Positions 17,652-26,139 of a stretch of DNA of 64,000 nt are shown in pieces; the stretch's first letter is position 1; every line of letters starts with the position of its first letter. The stretch spans positions 3,447,001 to 3,511,000 of the forward strand of contig NZ_CP039249.1 of the NCBI RefSeq assembly GCF_004795835.1, written 5' to 3'. The notes beneath the pieces are model-generated. The model worked only from the letters and a program-made list of their open reading frames with translations, searched no databases and was not told the origin of the DNA. Position numbers and translations under genes: made by a program. Source of the stretch: Sphingomonas sp. PAMC26645 (GTDB lineage: Bacteria > Pseudomonadota > Alphaproteobacteria > Sphingomonadales > Sphingomonadaceae).

Positions 17652-18677
17652 GTGGACAGTGATCGTGCGAGACCGAGATTCATCCTGACGATCGATGGCG
17701 GCGGGACGCGCGGACTGATCCCCGCGCTGATCCTCGCCGAGCTGGAGCGCCGGATCGGCCGGCCACTGCACGATTGTTTCGATCTGATCGCCGGCACGTC
17801 GACCGGTGGAATCATCGCCGCCGGCCTCACCGCACCCAGCGAAGCGGATCCGAAACGGGCCGCCTGCACGGCGGGCGACCTCGTCGATATCTACCGCAAC
17901 GAGAGCAAGCGGATCTTCCCGCACGTCTTCGGCATACCCCTTCGCGTACCGGGCTGGCCCTATAGCGCCCGGCCGCTCGAACGGATCCTCGCGGCGCGGG
18001 TCGGCACACGCGTGACGACGCGCGATGCGCTGACGAATATCGTCATTCCGGCGTATGACCTACTGGCGCGCAAGGCGGTGTTCATGGCCGGCGGCCCCGA
18101 CTATAACCGCAAGCCCGGCATCCCCGAGCGGGTTTTCCCGCTGCACATCGCCGCGCGCGCGACATCGGCCGCTCCGACGTTCTTCAAGCCGGCCGCGATC
18201 GACGATCCCACCAAATTGGAGCCGGATCTGCTGATGGTCGATGGCGGCGTGTTCGCCAATGATCCGACGATCGCCGCGATCATCGAGGGGCGCAAGCTCG
18301 GCTGGCATCTCGGCGACATCGAGATCCTGTCGCTGGGTACGGGCCGGTCCGATCGCCCCTATCCCTCCGCGCGGAACTGGTCGTTCCTGGGCTGGGTGAA
18401 CCCGTTCCGGGGCGTGCCGATCTTCTCGATCCTGATGCAGGCCGGCTCCAGCACGATCTCCTATCAGGCCCGGCGGCTGGACATCGCCGCATATGACCGC
18501 GCCGATTTCGCGTTGCCCTCTGGTGATGGCGGACTGGACAATTCCAGTGCCGCGTATCTCGCCGCTCTCACCACGCTGGCCGAGGACTGGATCGTCGCCA
18601 ACGATGCAATGCTCACCCGCTGGGCCGACAAGTTACGGACCAAGCAGTCAGGTCCACCGCTGCCGCTCGCGGCGTAA
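17652..18677 (+). CDS. patatin-like phospholipase
   Basis: A 341-residue serine lipid acyl hydrolase. The oxyanion loop DGGGTRGLIP is near the N-terminus, the nucleophile elbow GTSTGG holds the catalytic serine and VDGGVFAND provides the partner aspartate of the Ser-Asp dyad. It resembles the CapV/FabD-lysophospholipase-like single-domain bacterial patatins. The GTG at 17652 has GGAGAGG just upstream; an in-frame GTG at 17637 is less well spaced. There is no signal peptide, so the protein is cytoplasmic or peripheral. There is no cyclase or other CBASS gene next to it, so a defence role is not indicated. Confidence 0.9.
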   Translation: MDSDRARPRFILTIDGGGTRGLIPALILAELERRIGRPLHDCFDLIAGTSTGGIIAAGLTAPSEADPKRAACTAGDLVDIYRNESKRIFPHVFGIPLRVPGWPYSARPLERILAARVGTRVTTRDALTNIVIPAYDLLARKAVFMAGGPDYNRKPGIPERVFPLHIAARATSAAPTFFKPAAIDDPTKLEPDLLMVDGGVFANDPTIAAIIEGRKLGWHLGDIEILSLGTGRSDRPYPSARNWSFLGWVNPFRGVPIFSILMQAGSSTISYQARRLDIAAYDRADFALPSGDGGLDNSSAAYLAALTTLAEDWIVANDAMLTRWADKLRTKQSGPPLPLAA

Positions 18678-18828
18678 GCCCCCGACTCAATTTACACGTG
18701 TCGCGTTGCCGGACAGCCAGCGCGCGGTACCGGCGCGAACGAGTTAGCCGGAATGCCCTCACCCCCCGAAAGAAACCGTTTCCCGTTCCGCGCTTGATCC
18801 CCCGCCCCCTTCGGGCCACATGCCCCTC

Positions 18829-19401
18829 ATGCTCATCGAAACGGAATCCACTCCCAACCCGTCGACGCTGAAGTTCCTGCCGGGACGCACCGTCATGGAA
18901 GCTGGCACGCGCGACTTCGCCACCCCCGAGGAAGCCGAGGTGAGTTCGCTCGCCGATGCGATCTTTGGTCTCGGCGACGTCACCGGCGTGTTCTTCGGCC
19001 GCGATTTCGTCTCGGTCACCGCCGCGCCCGGCACCGCCTGGTCGGACCTGAAGCCCGATGTGCTCGCGATCCTGCTCGATCATTTCTCCGCCGCGATGCC
19101 GCTGTTCAAGCCCGCGCGGGCCGGCTTCTCGGTGCCGTCGGACGAGCCGGCGCTATCTGACGACCCCGCAGACGCCGACATCGTCGCGCAGATCCGCGAA
19201 CTGATCGACACGCGCGTGCGGCCTGCGGTAGCGAACGACGGCGGCGACATCGTCTATCGCGGCTTCGACAAGGGCAAGGTGTTCCTCCAGCTCCAGGGCG
19301 CCTGCGCCGGCTGCCCGTCTTCGAGCGCGACGCTGAAGAACGGCATCGAGCAGCTGTTGAAATACTACGTTCCCGAAGTCACCGAAGTGAGAGCTGTCTG
19401 A
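18829..19401 (+). CDS. NifU-like Fe-S carrier (Nfu)
   Basis: A 190-residue Nfu-type protein: an N-terminal Nfu domain (IETESTPNPSTLKFLPG) and a C-terminal NifU domain with the cluster-binding GACAGCPSSS (CxxC). It delivers [4Fe-4S] clusters to targets and complements the suf genes far upstream. ATG 18829 is chosen because family members start MxIxTExTPNP; an ATG three codons earlier is also in frame. Its stop overlaps the next start by one base (TGATG at 19399-19403), so the nitroreductase-like gene is translationally coupled. Confidence 0.93.
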   Translation: MLIETESTPNPSTLKFLPGRTVMEAGTRDFATPEEAEVSSLADAIFGLGDVTGVFFGRDFVSVTAAPGTAWSDLKPDVLAILLDHFSAAMPLFKPARAGFSVPSDEPALSDDPADADIVAQIRELIDTRVRPAVANDGGDIVYRGFDKGKVFLQLQGACAGCPSSSATLKNGIEQLLKYYVPEVTEVRAV

Positions 19402-19994
19402 TGCGTCAGAAACTCGACGATACCGTTCTCGACACCGTCTTCCGCGATGCCCGCAGCTATAATGGCTATACCGATCAGCCCGTCGCAGAGTCTGAACTGC
19501 ACGCGATCTGGGACCTGATGAAGTGGGGCCCGACGTCCGCGAACCAGCTCCCCGCGCGCCTGATCTGGGTGACCAGCGACGAGGCCAAGCAGAAGCTCGC
19601 CGATGCATGCAGCGCGCAGAACCAGCCGAAGATCCTCAACGCTCCCGTATCGGTGATCATTGGCATGGACACGAATTTCCACGAACGCCTCCCCGAGCTG
19701 TTCCCGCACGCCGATGCGAAGTCGTGGTTCGACGGCAACGCCGAACTGCGCGAGGCATCTGCCTTCCGCAACTCGACGTTGCAGGGTGCGTATTTCATCA
19801 TCGCCGCGCGGATGCTCGGGCTCGATACCGGACCGATGTCGGGCTTCGACGCGGGCAAGGTCGATGCGGCGTTCTTCCACGATACGCCGGCGGTACGGAC
19901 GAACTTCATCTCGACGCTCGGCCACGGCGATCCCGCGACGATCTACGCCCGCTCGCCCCGCCCCGATTTCGCGAAGTTCAACAGCATCGCTTGA
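19401..19994 (+). CDS. malonic semialdehyde reductase / RutE-like nitroreductase
   Basis: A 197-residue FMN-dependent nitroreductase-fold protein of the HadB/RutE branch, which reduces malonic semialdehyde to 3-hydroxypropionate in pyrimidine catabolism. Recognisable segments are RSYNGYTDQPV, WGPTSANQLPARL (FMN site) and NSTLQGAYFIIAARMLGLDTGPMSGFD (quoted from separate parts NSTLQGAYFIIAAR and GLDTGPMSGFD). None of the other rut genes is nearby; here it is coupled to nfu, so the physiological substrate may differ. Full length. Confidence 0.85.
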   Translation: MRQKLDDTVLDTVFRDARSYNGYTDQPVAESELHAIWDLMKWGPTSANQLPARLIWVTSDEAKQKLADACSAQNQPKILNAPVSVIIGMDTNFHERLPELFPHADAKSWFDGNAELREASAFRNSTLQGAYFIIAARMLGLDTGPMSGFDAGKVDAAFFHDTPAVRTNFISTLGHGDPATIYARSPRPDFAKFNSIA

Positions 19995-20006
19995 GGCGGG
20001 ACCTGC

Positions 20007-20105
20007 TCCCTCTCCCCTGCGGGGAGAGGGTCGGGGTGAGGGGCAGTTGGGAAGGGTAGCGCTCGCGGCGCCCCTCACCCCGCCCTCTCCCCTGAGGGGA
20101 GAGGG
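20007..20105. repeat. REPIN-like inverted element, family E copy upstream of tsaB
   Basis: CCCTCTCCCCTGCGGGGAGA with a GGGTCGGGGTGAGGGG tail faces CCCCTCACCCCGCCCTCTCC ending in a second CCCCTGAGGGG palindrome. It fills the gap between the RutE-like gene and tsaB and ends ten bases before the tsaB ATG, so its GGAGAGGG may act as, or hide, the ribosome-binding site. Confidence 0.88.
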
Positions 20106-20114
20106 TAAGAAGTA

Positions 20115-20732
20115 ATGCGCACCTTAGTCATCGAAACATCCACCACCGCCTGCTCGGTCGCGCTCATCGAAGAGGGCGCGATCATCGCCCACTCGCACGA
20201 CGTCGTCGGCCGCGGCCATGCCGAGCGCCTCATCCCGATGATCGCCGAGCTGCCCGAAGGTGGCCGAGCCGACCGCATCATCGTCGATTGCGGCCCCGGC
20301 AGCTTCACGGGCGTCCGCGTAGGCATCGCCGCCGCGCGCGGCCTCGCGTTAGGCTGGGGCGCGGAAATCGCCGGCTTCTCCTCGCTCCCGCTGATCGCCG
20401 CCGCCGGTTTCGCCGCGCGACCAACCCACGATATTGCGGTGATCATGGAAGGCGGGCATGGCGAGGTCTTCATGCAAGCGTTCTCCGCCGATCTGTCGCC
20501 GCGATCCGACATGGTATCGCTGAAGCCCGACGCCGCGCTCGCCGCGCTGGCAGGACGGCGCGCAGTCGGCAACGGCATCCGCTGGCTCGCCGCACTCGAC
20601 GACAGGTTGGACCTCACCGAAGCACTCCCCGACTCAGCCTCCGCGATCCTGCTGCCCGCAGAACTGACCGCGCTTGCGCCAAGCCCGATCTACGGTCGCG
20701 CCCCCGACGCCAAGCCGTCGGTCCCGAGATAA
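20115..20732 (+). CDS. tsaB: tRNA threonylcarbamoyladenosine biosynthesis protein TsaB
   Basis: A 205-residue ASKHA-fold partner of TsaD needed for t6A37 in ANN-decoding tRNAs. The N-terminal MRTLVIETSTTACSVAL and the central DCGPGSFTGVRVGIAAARGLA motifs are diagnostic. It overlaps rimI by one base (TAATG at 20730-20734). The tsaB-rimI-fur order is common in alphaproteobacteria. The upstream GGAGAGGG ten bases before ATG belongs to the repeat element. Confidence 0.96.
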   Translation: MRTLVIETSTTACSVALIEEGAIIAHSHDVVGRGHAERLIPMIAELPEGGRADRIIVDCGPGSFTGVRVGIAAARGLALGWGAEIAGFSSLPLIAAAGFAARPTHDIAVIMEGGHGEVFMQAFSADLSPRSDMVSLKPDAALAALAGRRAVGNGIRWLAALDDRLDLTEALPDSASAILLPAELTALAPSPIYGRAPDAKPSVPR

Positions 20733-21220
20733 TGGCCACCCGCCAGGCCACCACGCGCACCGTCACGCTCCGCACCGGAGACGCGCGCGATCTTGCGATC
20801 GTCGACGCGCTGATGACCGACGCGTTCGACCCGCGCTACGGCGAGGCGTGGACGCGCAGCCAGTGCCTCGGCGTGCTCGCACTGACCGGCGTCCACCTCA
20901 CGATCGCGTTCGTCGACGATTTCCCGGCCGGTTTCACGATGACGCGGTCGGTCACCGACGAAGCCGAACTGCTGCTGATCGCGGTAGCCCCCGATTATCG
21001 CCGCCGCGGCGTCGGCACGGCGCTTATCCGCGCCGCGATCGCAGATTGCTCGGTCGGTAGCATCGCCAAGCTCCATCTCGAGGTCCGCGCGGGCAACGAC
21101 GCGGTCAAGATGTACGACGCGCACGGCTTTACCAAGGTCGGGGAACGCCGCGCCTACTACCGCGGCAAGACCGGCGTCGCGTATGACGCACATACATATT
21201 CGAAAGATATCAACAGCTAA
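20732..21220 (+). CDS. rimI: GNAT acetyltransferase RimI-like
   Basis: A 162-residue GNAT-fold N-acetyltransferase. The acetyl-CoA loop is APDYRRRGVGTALI and the C-terminal part contains EVRAGNDAVKMYDAHGFTKVGERRAYY, the form found in RimI, which acetylates the N-terminal alanine of ribosomal protein S18 (segments EVRAGNDAVKMYDAHGF and KVGERRAYY). Placement directly after tsaB with a one-base overlap supports this. The protein could instead be a general protein alanine acetyltransferase. Confidence 0.88.
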   Translation: MATRQATTRTVTLRTGDARDLAIVDALMTDAFDPRYGEAWTRSQCLGVLALTGVHLTIAFVDDFPAGFTMTRSVTDEAELLLIAVAPDYRRRGVGTALIRAAIADCSVGSIAKLHLEVRAGNDAVKMYDAHGFTKVGERRAYYRGKTGVAYDAHTYSKDINS

Positions 21221-21226
21221 GGCTTA

Positions 21227-21252
21227 TTGCGAGTCACTATCCCTTTTCGCAA
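21227..21252 (+). promoter_or_regulatory. possible Fur-type site upstream of fur
   Basis: TTGCGA (21227-21232) and TCGCAA (21247-21252) form an inverted pair 14 bases apart in the gap between rimI and fur. TTGCGA/TCGCAA half-sites are typical of alphaproteobacterial Fur boxes, but the spacing here is longer than usual. Autoregulation is a guess from position. Confidence 0.3.
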
Positions 21253-21294
21253 CAGCGCGGAGGCCCTACATGGCACTCAACGAGGGAACGACAC

Positions 21295-21717
21295 ATGCCG
21301 CGCAAAATCGATCTGGAAGCACTCTGCAACGAGAAGGGCCTGCGCATTACCGAGCAGCGGCGCGTCATCGCGCGCGTGCTGTCCGAGGCCGACGATCATC
21401 CGGACGTCGAGAAGGTCTATGAGCGCGCGTCGCAGATCGACCCCGGCATCTCGATCGCGACGGTGTACCGCACGGTCCGCCTGTTCGAGGAAGCCGGCAT
21501 CCTCGACCGCCACGATTTCGGCGACGGTCGTGCCCGCTACGAGCCTGCACCCGAGGCGCATCATGATCACTTGATCGACGTCGAGAGCGGCAAGGTGATC
21601 GAATTCGTCGATCCCGAACTCGAGCAGTTGCAGAAGGCGATCGCGGAGAAGTTGGGCTTCCGGCTGGTCGATCACCGCATGGAACTCTACGGCGTCGCGC
21701 TCACCCGCAAGGACTGA
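21295..21717 (+). CDS. fur: Fur-family metalloregulator
   Basis: A 140-residue iron-responsive repressor: N-terminal winged helix (about 1-80, with ISIATVYRTVRLFEEAG as the recognition region) and C-terminal dimerisation domain with the metal-binding HHDHLIDVESGKVIEF segment. The CxxC structural zinc motif of E. coli Fur is absent, as in many alphaproteobacteria, where the protein may respond to iron or manganese (Mur). It follows rimI by 74 bases and precedes plsC by 31 bases. Confidence 0.92.
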   Translation: MPRKIDLEALCNEKGLRITEQRRVIARVLSEADDHPDVEKVYERASQIDPGISIATVYRTVRLFEEAGILDRHDFGDGRARYEPAPEAHHDHLIDVESGKVIEFVDPELEQLQKAIAEKLGFRLVDHRMELYGVALTRKD

Positions 21718-21748
21718 CGCGATCGGCCGAATCCGCTTTGGCGCGCGG

Positions 21749-22435
21749 TTGGCGGCGCTGTTGCTAGCGCTGGTCCTGGCGCTGCCATTGCACGGTATGT
21801 GGCGACTGTTCGGCCGCAAATCGCCGTGGCCGCCACGGTTCCTGGGGCTGGTCTCGCGCATAGTCGGCGCCCGCCCCCGCGTCGTCGGCACGCCGCTTCG
21901 CCATGACGTCGTCTTCGTTTCGAACCATCTGAGCTGGATCGACATCCTCCTCCTGTCCGGCGCGACCGGCACTGCGTTCGTCGCGAAATCCGAACTCCGC
22001 AGCGCCCCGCTGGTCGGCTGGCTCTGCACGCTGAACCACACGATCTTCGTCTCGCGTGCCGACCGCATGGCGGTGACCGCCCAGATCGCCCAGATCCGCG
22101 ACGCGTTGGCGGCAGACTGGCCCGTAACTCTCTTCCCCGAAGGCACGACCGGAGACGGCACCATTCTCCTCCCCTTCAAGGCCGCATTGCTATCGGCCCT
22201 CGACCCGCCCCCACCCGGCGTCCGCGTGCAACCCGTCCGCATCGACTATGGCGCGGCCACCGACGAACTCGCCTGGGTCGGCGACGAGCCCGGCCAACAC
22301 CACGCAGCCCGCGTCCTGATGCGCCGGGGTACGTTCGTCGCGACGCTGCACTTCGCCGACCCCTTCGACCCAGCAGAATACGGCGACCGAAAAGCCATAG
22401 CCGCCGAAGCCCGCCGCCGCATGGAAGCGCTGTAA
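21749..22435 (+). CDS. plsC: 1-acyl-sn-glycerol-3-phosphate acyltransferase
   Basis: A 228-residue membrane-bound acyltransferase that converts lysophosphatidic acid to phosphatidic acid. One N-terminal transmembrane segment (LLLALVLALPL) precedes the catalytic HLSWID (HX4D) motif and the FPEGTT glycerol-phosphate motif. The only conventional start near the expected N-terminus is TTG at 21749; family members usually continue a few residues further upstream, where no ATG, GTG or TTG is present, so the exact start is uncertain. It lies 31 bases after fur. Confidence 0.88.
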   Translation: MAALLLALVLALPLHGMWRLFGRKSPWPPRFLGLVSRIVGARPRVVGTPLRHDVVFVSNHLSWIDILLLSGATGTAFVAKSELRSAPLVGWLCTLNHTIFVSRADRMAVTAQIAQIRDALAADWPVTLFPEGTTGDGTILLPFKAALLSALDPPPPGVRVQPVRIDYGAATDELAWVGDEPGQHHAARVLMRRGTFVATLHFADPFDPAEYGDRKAIAAEARRRMEAL

Positions 22436-22450
22436 GCCACGTCCAAAGAG

Positions 22451-22508
22451 TGTTCCCCCGCGAAGGCGGGGGCCCAGTCTGGACTCCCGCCTTCGCGGGA
22501 GAACAAGG
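22451..22508. repeat. REPIN-like inverted element, family A copy 3
   Basis: CCCCCGCGAAGGCGGGGG, CCCAGTCTGG and CTCCCGCCTTCGCGGGAG, closed by AACAAG. It is next to the family B element at 22538-22641; together they fill nearly the whole 289-bp gap between plsC and miaB. Confidence 0.88.
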
Positions 22509-22537
22509 GGGCGCCACCGCATTTCAACAGAGGAACA

Positions 22538-22641
22538 CCACCCCGGCGAAGGCCGGGGCCCAGTTGGAAAGGTCACCGTAACAACATTCAGTGCTAAGTT
22601 GGCGACGTCCCCCAACTGGGCCCCGGCCTCCGCCGGGGTGG
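22538..22641. repeat. REPIN-like inverted element, family B copy 2
   Basis: CCACCCCGGCGAAGGCCGGG at the left and its near reverse complement CCCGGCCTCCGCCGGGGTGG at the right face each other over a spacer of about 45 bases. It ends 83 bases before miaB. Confidence 0.88.
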
Positions 22642-22724
22642 CGCGCCTTTAAGCGTTGGCGCCGTGTGACAGGCAGGAGCAACGCCCCCTCCCCCCGCGC
22701 GCGGAAATTTGGTAGGACGCGGCT

Positions 22725-24041
22725 ATGTCTCCCCCCAAAACCTTCCACGTAAAATCCTTCGGCTGCCAGATGAACGTCTACGACGGCGAGCGCATGGCCG
22801 AACTGATGGCCGCCCAGGGCCTCACCCAGGCCGACGCGGTCGACGCCGACGTAGTCGTCCTGAACACCTGCCACATCCGCGAACGCGCCACCGAAAAGGT
22901 CTATTCGGACATCGGCCGCCTCCGGAAGGACCAGCGCCGCAAGTCCGGCAAGACCCCCATGATCGCCGTCGCCGGCTGCGTCGCGCAGGCCGAGGGCGAG
23001 GAGATCTTCACCCGAGCCAAGGTCGATATCGTCGTCGGCCCGCAAGCCTATCACAACCTCCCCGAGCTCGTCGCGAAGGCCGCCGCGGGTACGCCCTCGC
23101 TCGACACCGACATGCCGCTGCTGTCGAAGTTCGGCGCGCTCCCCGCTCGCCGAAAGGTCGCCCCCTCGGCATTCCTCACCGTGCAGGAAGGCTGCGACAA
23201 ATTCTGTACCTACTGCGTCGTCCCCTACACGAGAGGCGCAGAAATCAGCCGACCGTTCGCCGCCATCGTCGACGAAGCCAAGGCGCTGGTCGACGCCGGC
23301 GCGCGCGAGATCACGCTGCTCGGCCAGAACGTCAACGCGTGGTCGGAAAACGAGCATGGCCTGCACGACCTGATCCGCGACCTCGACCACATCCCCGGTC
23401 TCGCGCGCATCCGCTACACCACCAGCCACCCCAACGACATGACCCAAGGCCTGATCGACGCCCACCGCGACATCGAGAGCCTGATGCCGTTCCTCCATTT
23501 GCCCGTGCAGGCCGGCAGCGACCGTGTCTTGAAGGCGATGAACCGCAGCCACACCCGCGACTCCTACCTCCGCCTGCTCGACCGCGTCCGCGCCGTTCGC
23601 CCCGACATCGCACTCTCGGGCGACTTCATCGTCGGCTTCCCCGGCGAGACCGATGCCGAGTTCGAGGACACGCTGAGCCTGGTCGATGCGGTAGGCTATG
23701 CGCAGGCGTACAGCTTCAAATACAGCCCCCGCCCCGGCACGCCTGCCGCCTCGATCGTCGAGCAGGTCCCGGAATCGGTCATGGACGAACGCCTCCAGCG
23801 CCTCCAGGCCGCGCTCAACCGCGACCAGCACGCCTTCAACGCCGCCACCGTCGGGCGGAAGTGCACGGTCCTGCTCGAACGTGCGGGGAAGCTCCCGGGC
23901 CAGCTGATCGGCAAGTCCCCCTGGCTGCAATCGGTCCACTTGATCGGCGATCACGCAATTGGCGACTTGGTGGGAGTCACGCTGGCGGCGGCAGGTCCCA
24001 ACTCCCTGACCGGTATCGAACGGATCGCCGAAGCCGCCTGA
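22725..24041 (+). CDS. miaB: tRNA-2-methylthio-N6-dimethylallyladenosine synthase
   Basis: A 438-residue radical-SAM methylthiotransferase that adds ms2 to i6A37 in tRNAs. The N-terminal UPF0004 domain has cysteines C14, C49 and C85 for the auxiliary cluster. The radical-SAM motif is [10 protein letters not shown] with C157, C161 and C164, and a TRAM domain ends the protein. It depends on Fe-S supply from the suf system. A family D repeat follows ten bases after the stop. Confidence 0.97.
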   Translation: MSPPKTFHVKSFGCQMNVYDGERMAELMAAQGLTQADAVDADVVVLNTCHIRERATEKVYSDIGRLRKDQRRKSGKTPMIAVAGCVAQAEGEEIFTRAKVDIVVGPQAYHNLPELVAKAAAGTPSLDTDMPLLSKFGALPARRKVAPSAFLTVQEGCDKFCTYCVVPYTRGAEISRPFAAIVDEAKALVDAGAREITLLGQNVNAWSENEHGLHDLIRDLDHIPGLARIRYTTSHPNDMTQGLIDAHRDIESLMPFLHLPVQAGSDRVLKAMNRSHTRDSYLRLLDRVRAVRPDIALSGDFIVGFPGETDAEFEDTLSLVDAVGYAQAYSFKYSPRPGTPAASIVEQVPESVMDERLQRLQAALNRDQHAFNAATVGRKCTVLLERAGKLPGQLIGKSPWLQSVHLIGDHAIGDLVGVTLAAAGPNSLTGIERIAEAA

Positions 24042-24051
24042 ACCCCGATCT

Positions 24052-24180
24052 GATCCTCCCCCGCCAGGGGGAGGTGGCAGGCACTTGCCTGACGGAGGGG
24101 GAGGTAAGCGCCAACGCATGGATCCGTGTCCTCCCCCTCCGTCACCTGCGGCGACACCTCCCCCTGGCGGGGGAGGATCG
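24052..24180. repeat. REPIN-like inverted element, family D copy 2
   Basis: Same structure as 9392-9519: GATCCTCCCCCGCCAGGGGG at the left, GACGGAGGGGGAGG and its complement inside, and CCCCCTGGCGGGGGAGGATC at the right. It occupies the start of the 386-bp gap between miaB and phoH. From 24181 to 24370 I see no gene or clear signal. Confidence 0.88.
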
Positions 24181-24370
24181 CAACGGCGTCCCTGAGGCGT
24201 CAGAACGATACGCGCGGCTCTCGAAACCACCCCCCGCGATTTCGCTGTCCTACATCCGGATCGCCTGTCACACTCACCCCCGATGCAGCTTCGCCCACGC
24301 GACTCGAACCATCTCTCGGCCAGCGCTCCCGCGCGGCTTGAACGCGTCGCTTGGCGTGCTCATCTTCCTT

Positions 24371-24410
24371 TCAAAGGTTACGGTTCGACGCTTCTAGGCG
24401 TAACCTTTGA
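24371..24410. promoter_or_regulatory. perfect 12-bp inverted repeat upstream of phoH
   Basis: TCAAAGGTTACG (24371-24382) and CGTAACCTTTGA (24399-24410) are exact reverse complements around a 16-base spacer, ending 17 bases before the phoH ATG. The core CAAAGGTTA also occurs at 36310-36319 and 58843-58852. It could be an operator or a 5'-leader hairpin; the sequence does not decide. Confidence 0.6.
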
Positions 24411-24427
24411 CACCCTGAAAGGACCGT

Positions 24428-25432
24428 ATGAGCCGTAAACCCGTTCCCGCCCAGTCCGGTGACCGCGCCCGAGTCGAGCTGCTGTTCGACAAGCCCCAAT
24501 TGCTCGTCCGGCTCTTCGGCCAGTACGACCAGAATCTGGTAGCGCTCGAAAACCGGCTCGGCGTCTACATCACCGCACGAGGGAACAAGATCGGCCTGGA
24601 GGGCACCGCCGAACAGGTCGCCAAGGCCCGCGACGTGCTCCACGATCTCTACGCCCGTATCCAGCGCGGCGAGGACGTCGATGCCGGCCTGGTCGACGCG
24701 TCGATAGCGATGGCGGACGAACCCGTTCTCGAAGGCATCATCCGCGCCGATGCGGGTGGCGGCGGTGCGCCGCCGATTATGATCCGCACCCGGAAAAAGA
24801 CTATCGTGCCGCGCACGCCGGCGCAGGCGCACTATATGCGCGAGCTCGCCAACAACGACATGATCTTCGCGCTCGGGCCGGCAGGTACGGGCAAGACTTA
24901 CGTCGCGGTCGCGCAAGCCGTGCAGCAGCTCATCAACGGCAGCGTCCAGCGTCTCATCCTGTCACGTCCCGCAGTCGAAGCCGGCGAACGCCTCGGCTTC
25001 CTCCCCGGCGACATGAAGGAGAAGGTCGATCCGTATCTCCGCCCGCTCTACGATGCGCTCTACGACTGCCTCCCCGCCGAGCAGGTCGAACGCCGCATCG
25101 CGAGCGGCGAGATCGAGGTCGCCCCGATCGCCTTCATGCGCGGCCGCACGCTTGCGGATGCCTTCGTCATCCTCGACGAAGCGCAGAACACGACGCCTGC
25201 GCAGATGAAGATGTTCCTCACCCGCTTCGGCCAGAACAGCCGCATGGTGATCTGCGGCGATCCCAAGCAGGTCGACATCCCCGGCGGTGTCGCAGCGTCC
25301 GGCTTGGCAGATGCAGTCCGGCGGCTCGAAGGCGTCGAGAGCATTTCGATGTGCCGCTTCACCGTCGGCGACGTCGTCCGCCACCCGATCGTCGGCCGCG
25401 TCGTCGAGGCATACGAAGGAACCGATGGTTGA
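24428..25432 (+). CDS. PhoH-family ATPase
   Basis: A 334-residue cytoplasmic ATPase (PhoH/YbeZ type) with an N-terminal KH-like segment (about 15-80) and P-loop GPAGTGKT at 150-157; Walker B is FVILDEAQNTTP. In many bacteria phoH/ybeZ is next to ybeY and corC, and the proteins are tied to rRNA maturation and ribosome quality control. Here ybeY is displaced by a VapBC module. AAAGGACCGT before ATG 24428 provides a ribosome-binding site. Confidence 0.94.
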   Translation: MSRKPVPAQSGDRARVELLFDKPQLLVRLFGQYDQNLVALENRLGVYITARGNKIGLEGTAEQVAKARDVLHDLYARIQRGEDVDAGLVDASIAMADEPVLEGIIRADAGGGGAPPIMIRTRKKTIVPRTPAQAHYMRELANNDMIFALGPAGTGKTYVAVAQAVQQLINGSVQRLILSRPAVEAGERLGFLPGDMKEKVDPYLRPLYDALYDCLPAEQVERRIASGEIEVAPIAFMRGRTLADAFVILDEAQNTTPAQMKMFLTRFGQNSRMVICGDPKQVDIPGGVAASGLADAVRRLEGVESISMCRFTVGDVVRHPIVGRVVEAYEGTDG

Positions 25433-25437
25433 TGCTC

Positions 25438-25468
25438 GGGATATCCCGGAGTATCTTCGGGATATCCC
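25438..25468 (+). promoter_or_regulatory. twin palindromes before vapB
   Basis: Two identical GGGATATCCC palindromes (25438-25447 and 25459-25468) have centres exactly 21 bp apart, two helical turns, and end 12 bases before vapB. This is the expected geometry for cooperative binding of VapB/VapBC dimers in autoregulation. They start five bases after the phoH stop. Confidence 0.65.
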
Positions 25469-25480
25469 AGGAGGATGACG

Positions 25481-25738
25481 ATGGCCTCTCTCTACATCAA
25501 GGACAACGAAACCGCCGAACTCGCCGCTGAGCTTGCGGCGCGTCTGGGTGTCACCAAGACCGAGGTCGTTCGTGATCTGCTGCGTCGCCATAAGGCAGAG
25601 TTGACGCCGTCGGTTTCGGTGCCGAGCATGCGCGAACGCCTGGATGCATGGCGCAAGGCTCACCCTCTAGGTGAGCCGACTGGCCTTAAAGCCGATAAGG
25701 CCTTTTTCGACGAATTATGGGGCGAGGAACCGGATTGA
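25481..25738 (+). CDS. VapB-family antitoxin
   Basis: An 85-residue antitoxin with an N-terminal DNA-binding segment (SLYIKDNETAELAAELAARL, then GVTKTEVVRDLLRRH) of the Rv0623-like/PSK transcription factor type and a C-terminal tail (DKAFFDELWGEEPD) that should wrap the toxin. AGGAGG at 25469-25474 favours ATG 25481 over the ATG two codons earlier. The stop overlaps the vapC TTG start. Confidence 0.88.
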   Translation: MASLYIKDNETAELAAELAARLGVTKTEVVRDLLRRHKAELTPSVSVPSMRERLDAWRKAHPLGEPTGLKADKAFFDELWGEEPD

Positions 25739-26130
25739 CCCTGTTCGTCGATGCATCCGCGCTTGTAGCGATGATTACAGGTGAATCGGAGCGCGACGCT
25801 TTCATCACCCGTGTCGAACATGACGGAAATGCCTTGTGGTCGGCGATGTCATGCTGGGAGACGGTGTCCGCTCTTCGTAGCTCCTATCGGTTTGATATCG
25901 ATGAGGCTCGCGGTGAAGTGGAAAACACTGCTCGGGTGTTGGCTCTTCGCCTTATCGCAATTGGAGAGAGCGAATTATCTACGGCCCTCGACGCCTATCA
26001 AATCTACGGCAAGGGCCGCCACCCCGCCAAGCTCAACATGGGCGATTGTTTTGCCTATGCGTGTGCGAAAACCCATGGCGCGGAACTTCTCTACAAGGGT
26101 AATGATTTCGCCCTGACCGATCTCGCCTGA
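25735..26130 (+). CDS. VapC-family PIN-domain ribonuclease toxin
   Basis: A 131-residue PIN-domain protein expected to cut a specific RNA, often initiator tRNA or rRNA. The acidic metal-binding residues are visible in FVDASALVA, SCWETVSAL, NMGDCFAYA and GNDFALTD. The start is taken as TTG 25735, overlapping the vapB stop (TTGA) with GAGGA seven bases upstream; an ATG at 25717 would add six residues. Its composition is less GC-rich than neighbouring genes, in keeping with transfer of the pair. It is followed by ybeY after nine bases. Confidence 0.88.
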   Translation: MTLFVDASALVAMITGESERDAFITRVEHDGNALWSAMSCWETVSALRSSYRFDIDEARGEVENTARVLALRLIAIGESELSTALDAYQIYGKGRHPAKLNMGDCFAYACAKTHGAELLYKGNDFALTDLA

Positions 26131-26139
26131 AGGACCTGC

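Noticed and set aside
17652..18677. Patatin as a CBASS or other defence effector
   Set aside because: No cyclase, HORMA, TRIP13 or other defence gene is adjacent; the neighbours are a hydroxylase-like gene and nfu.
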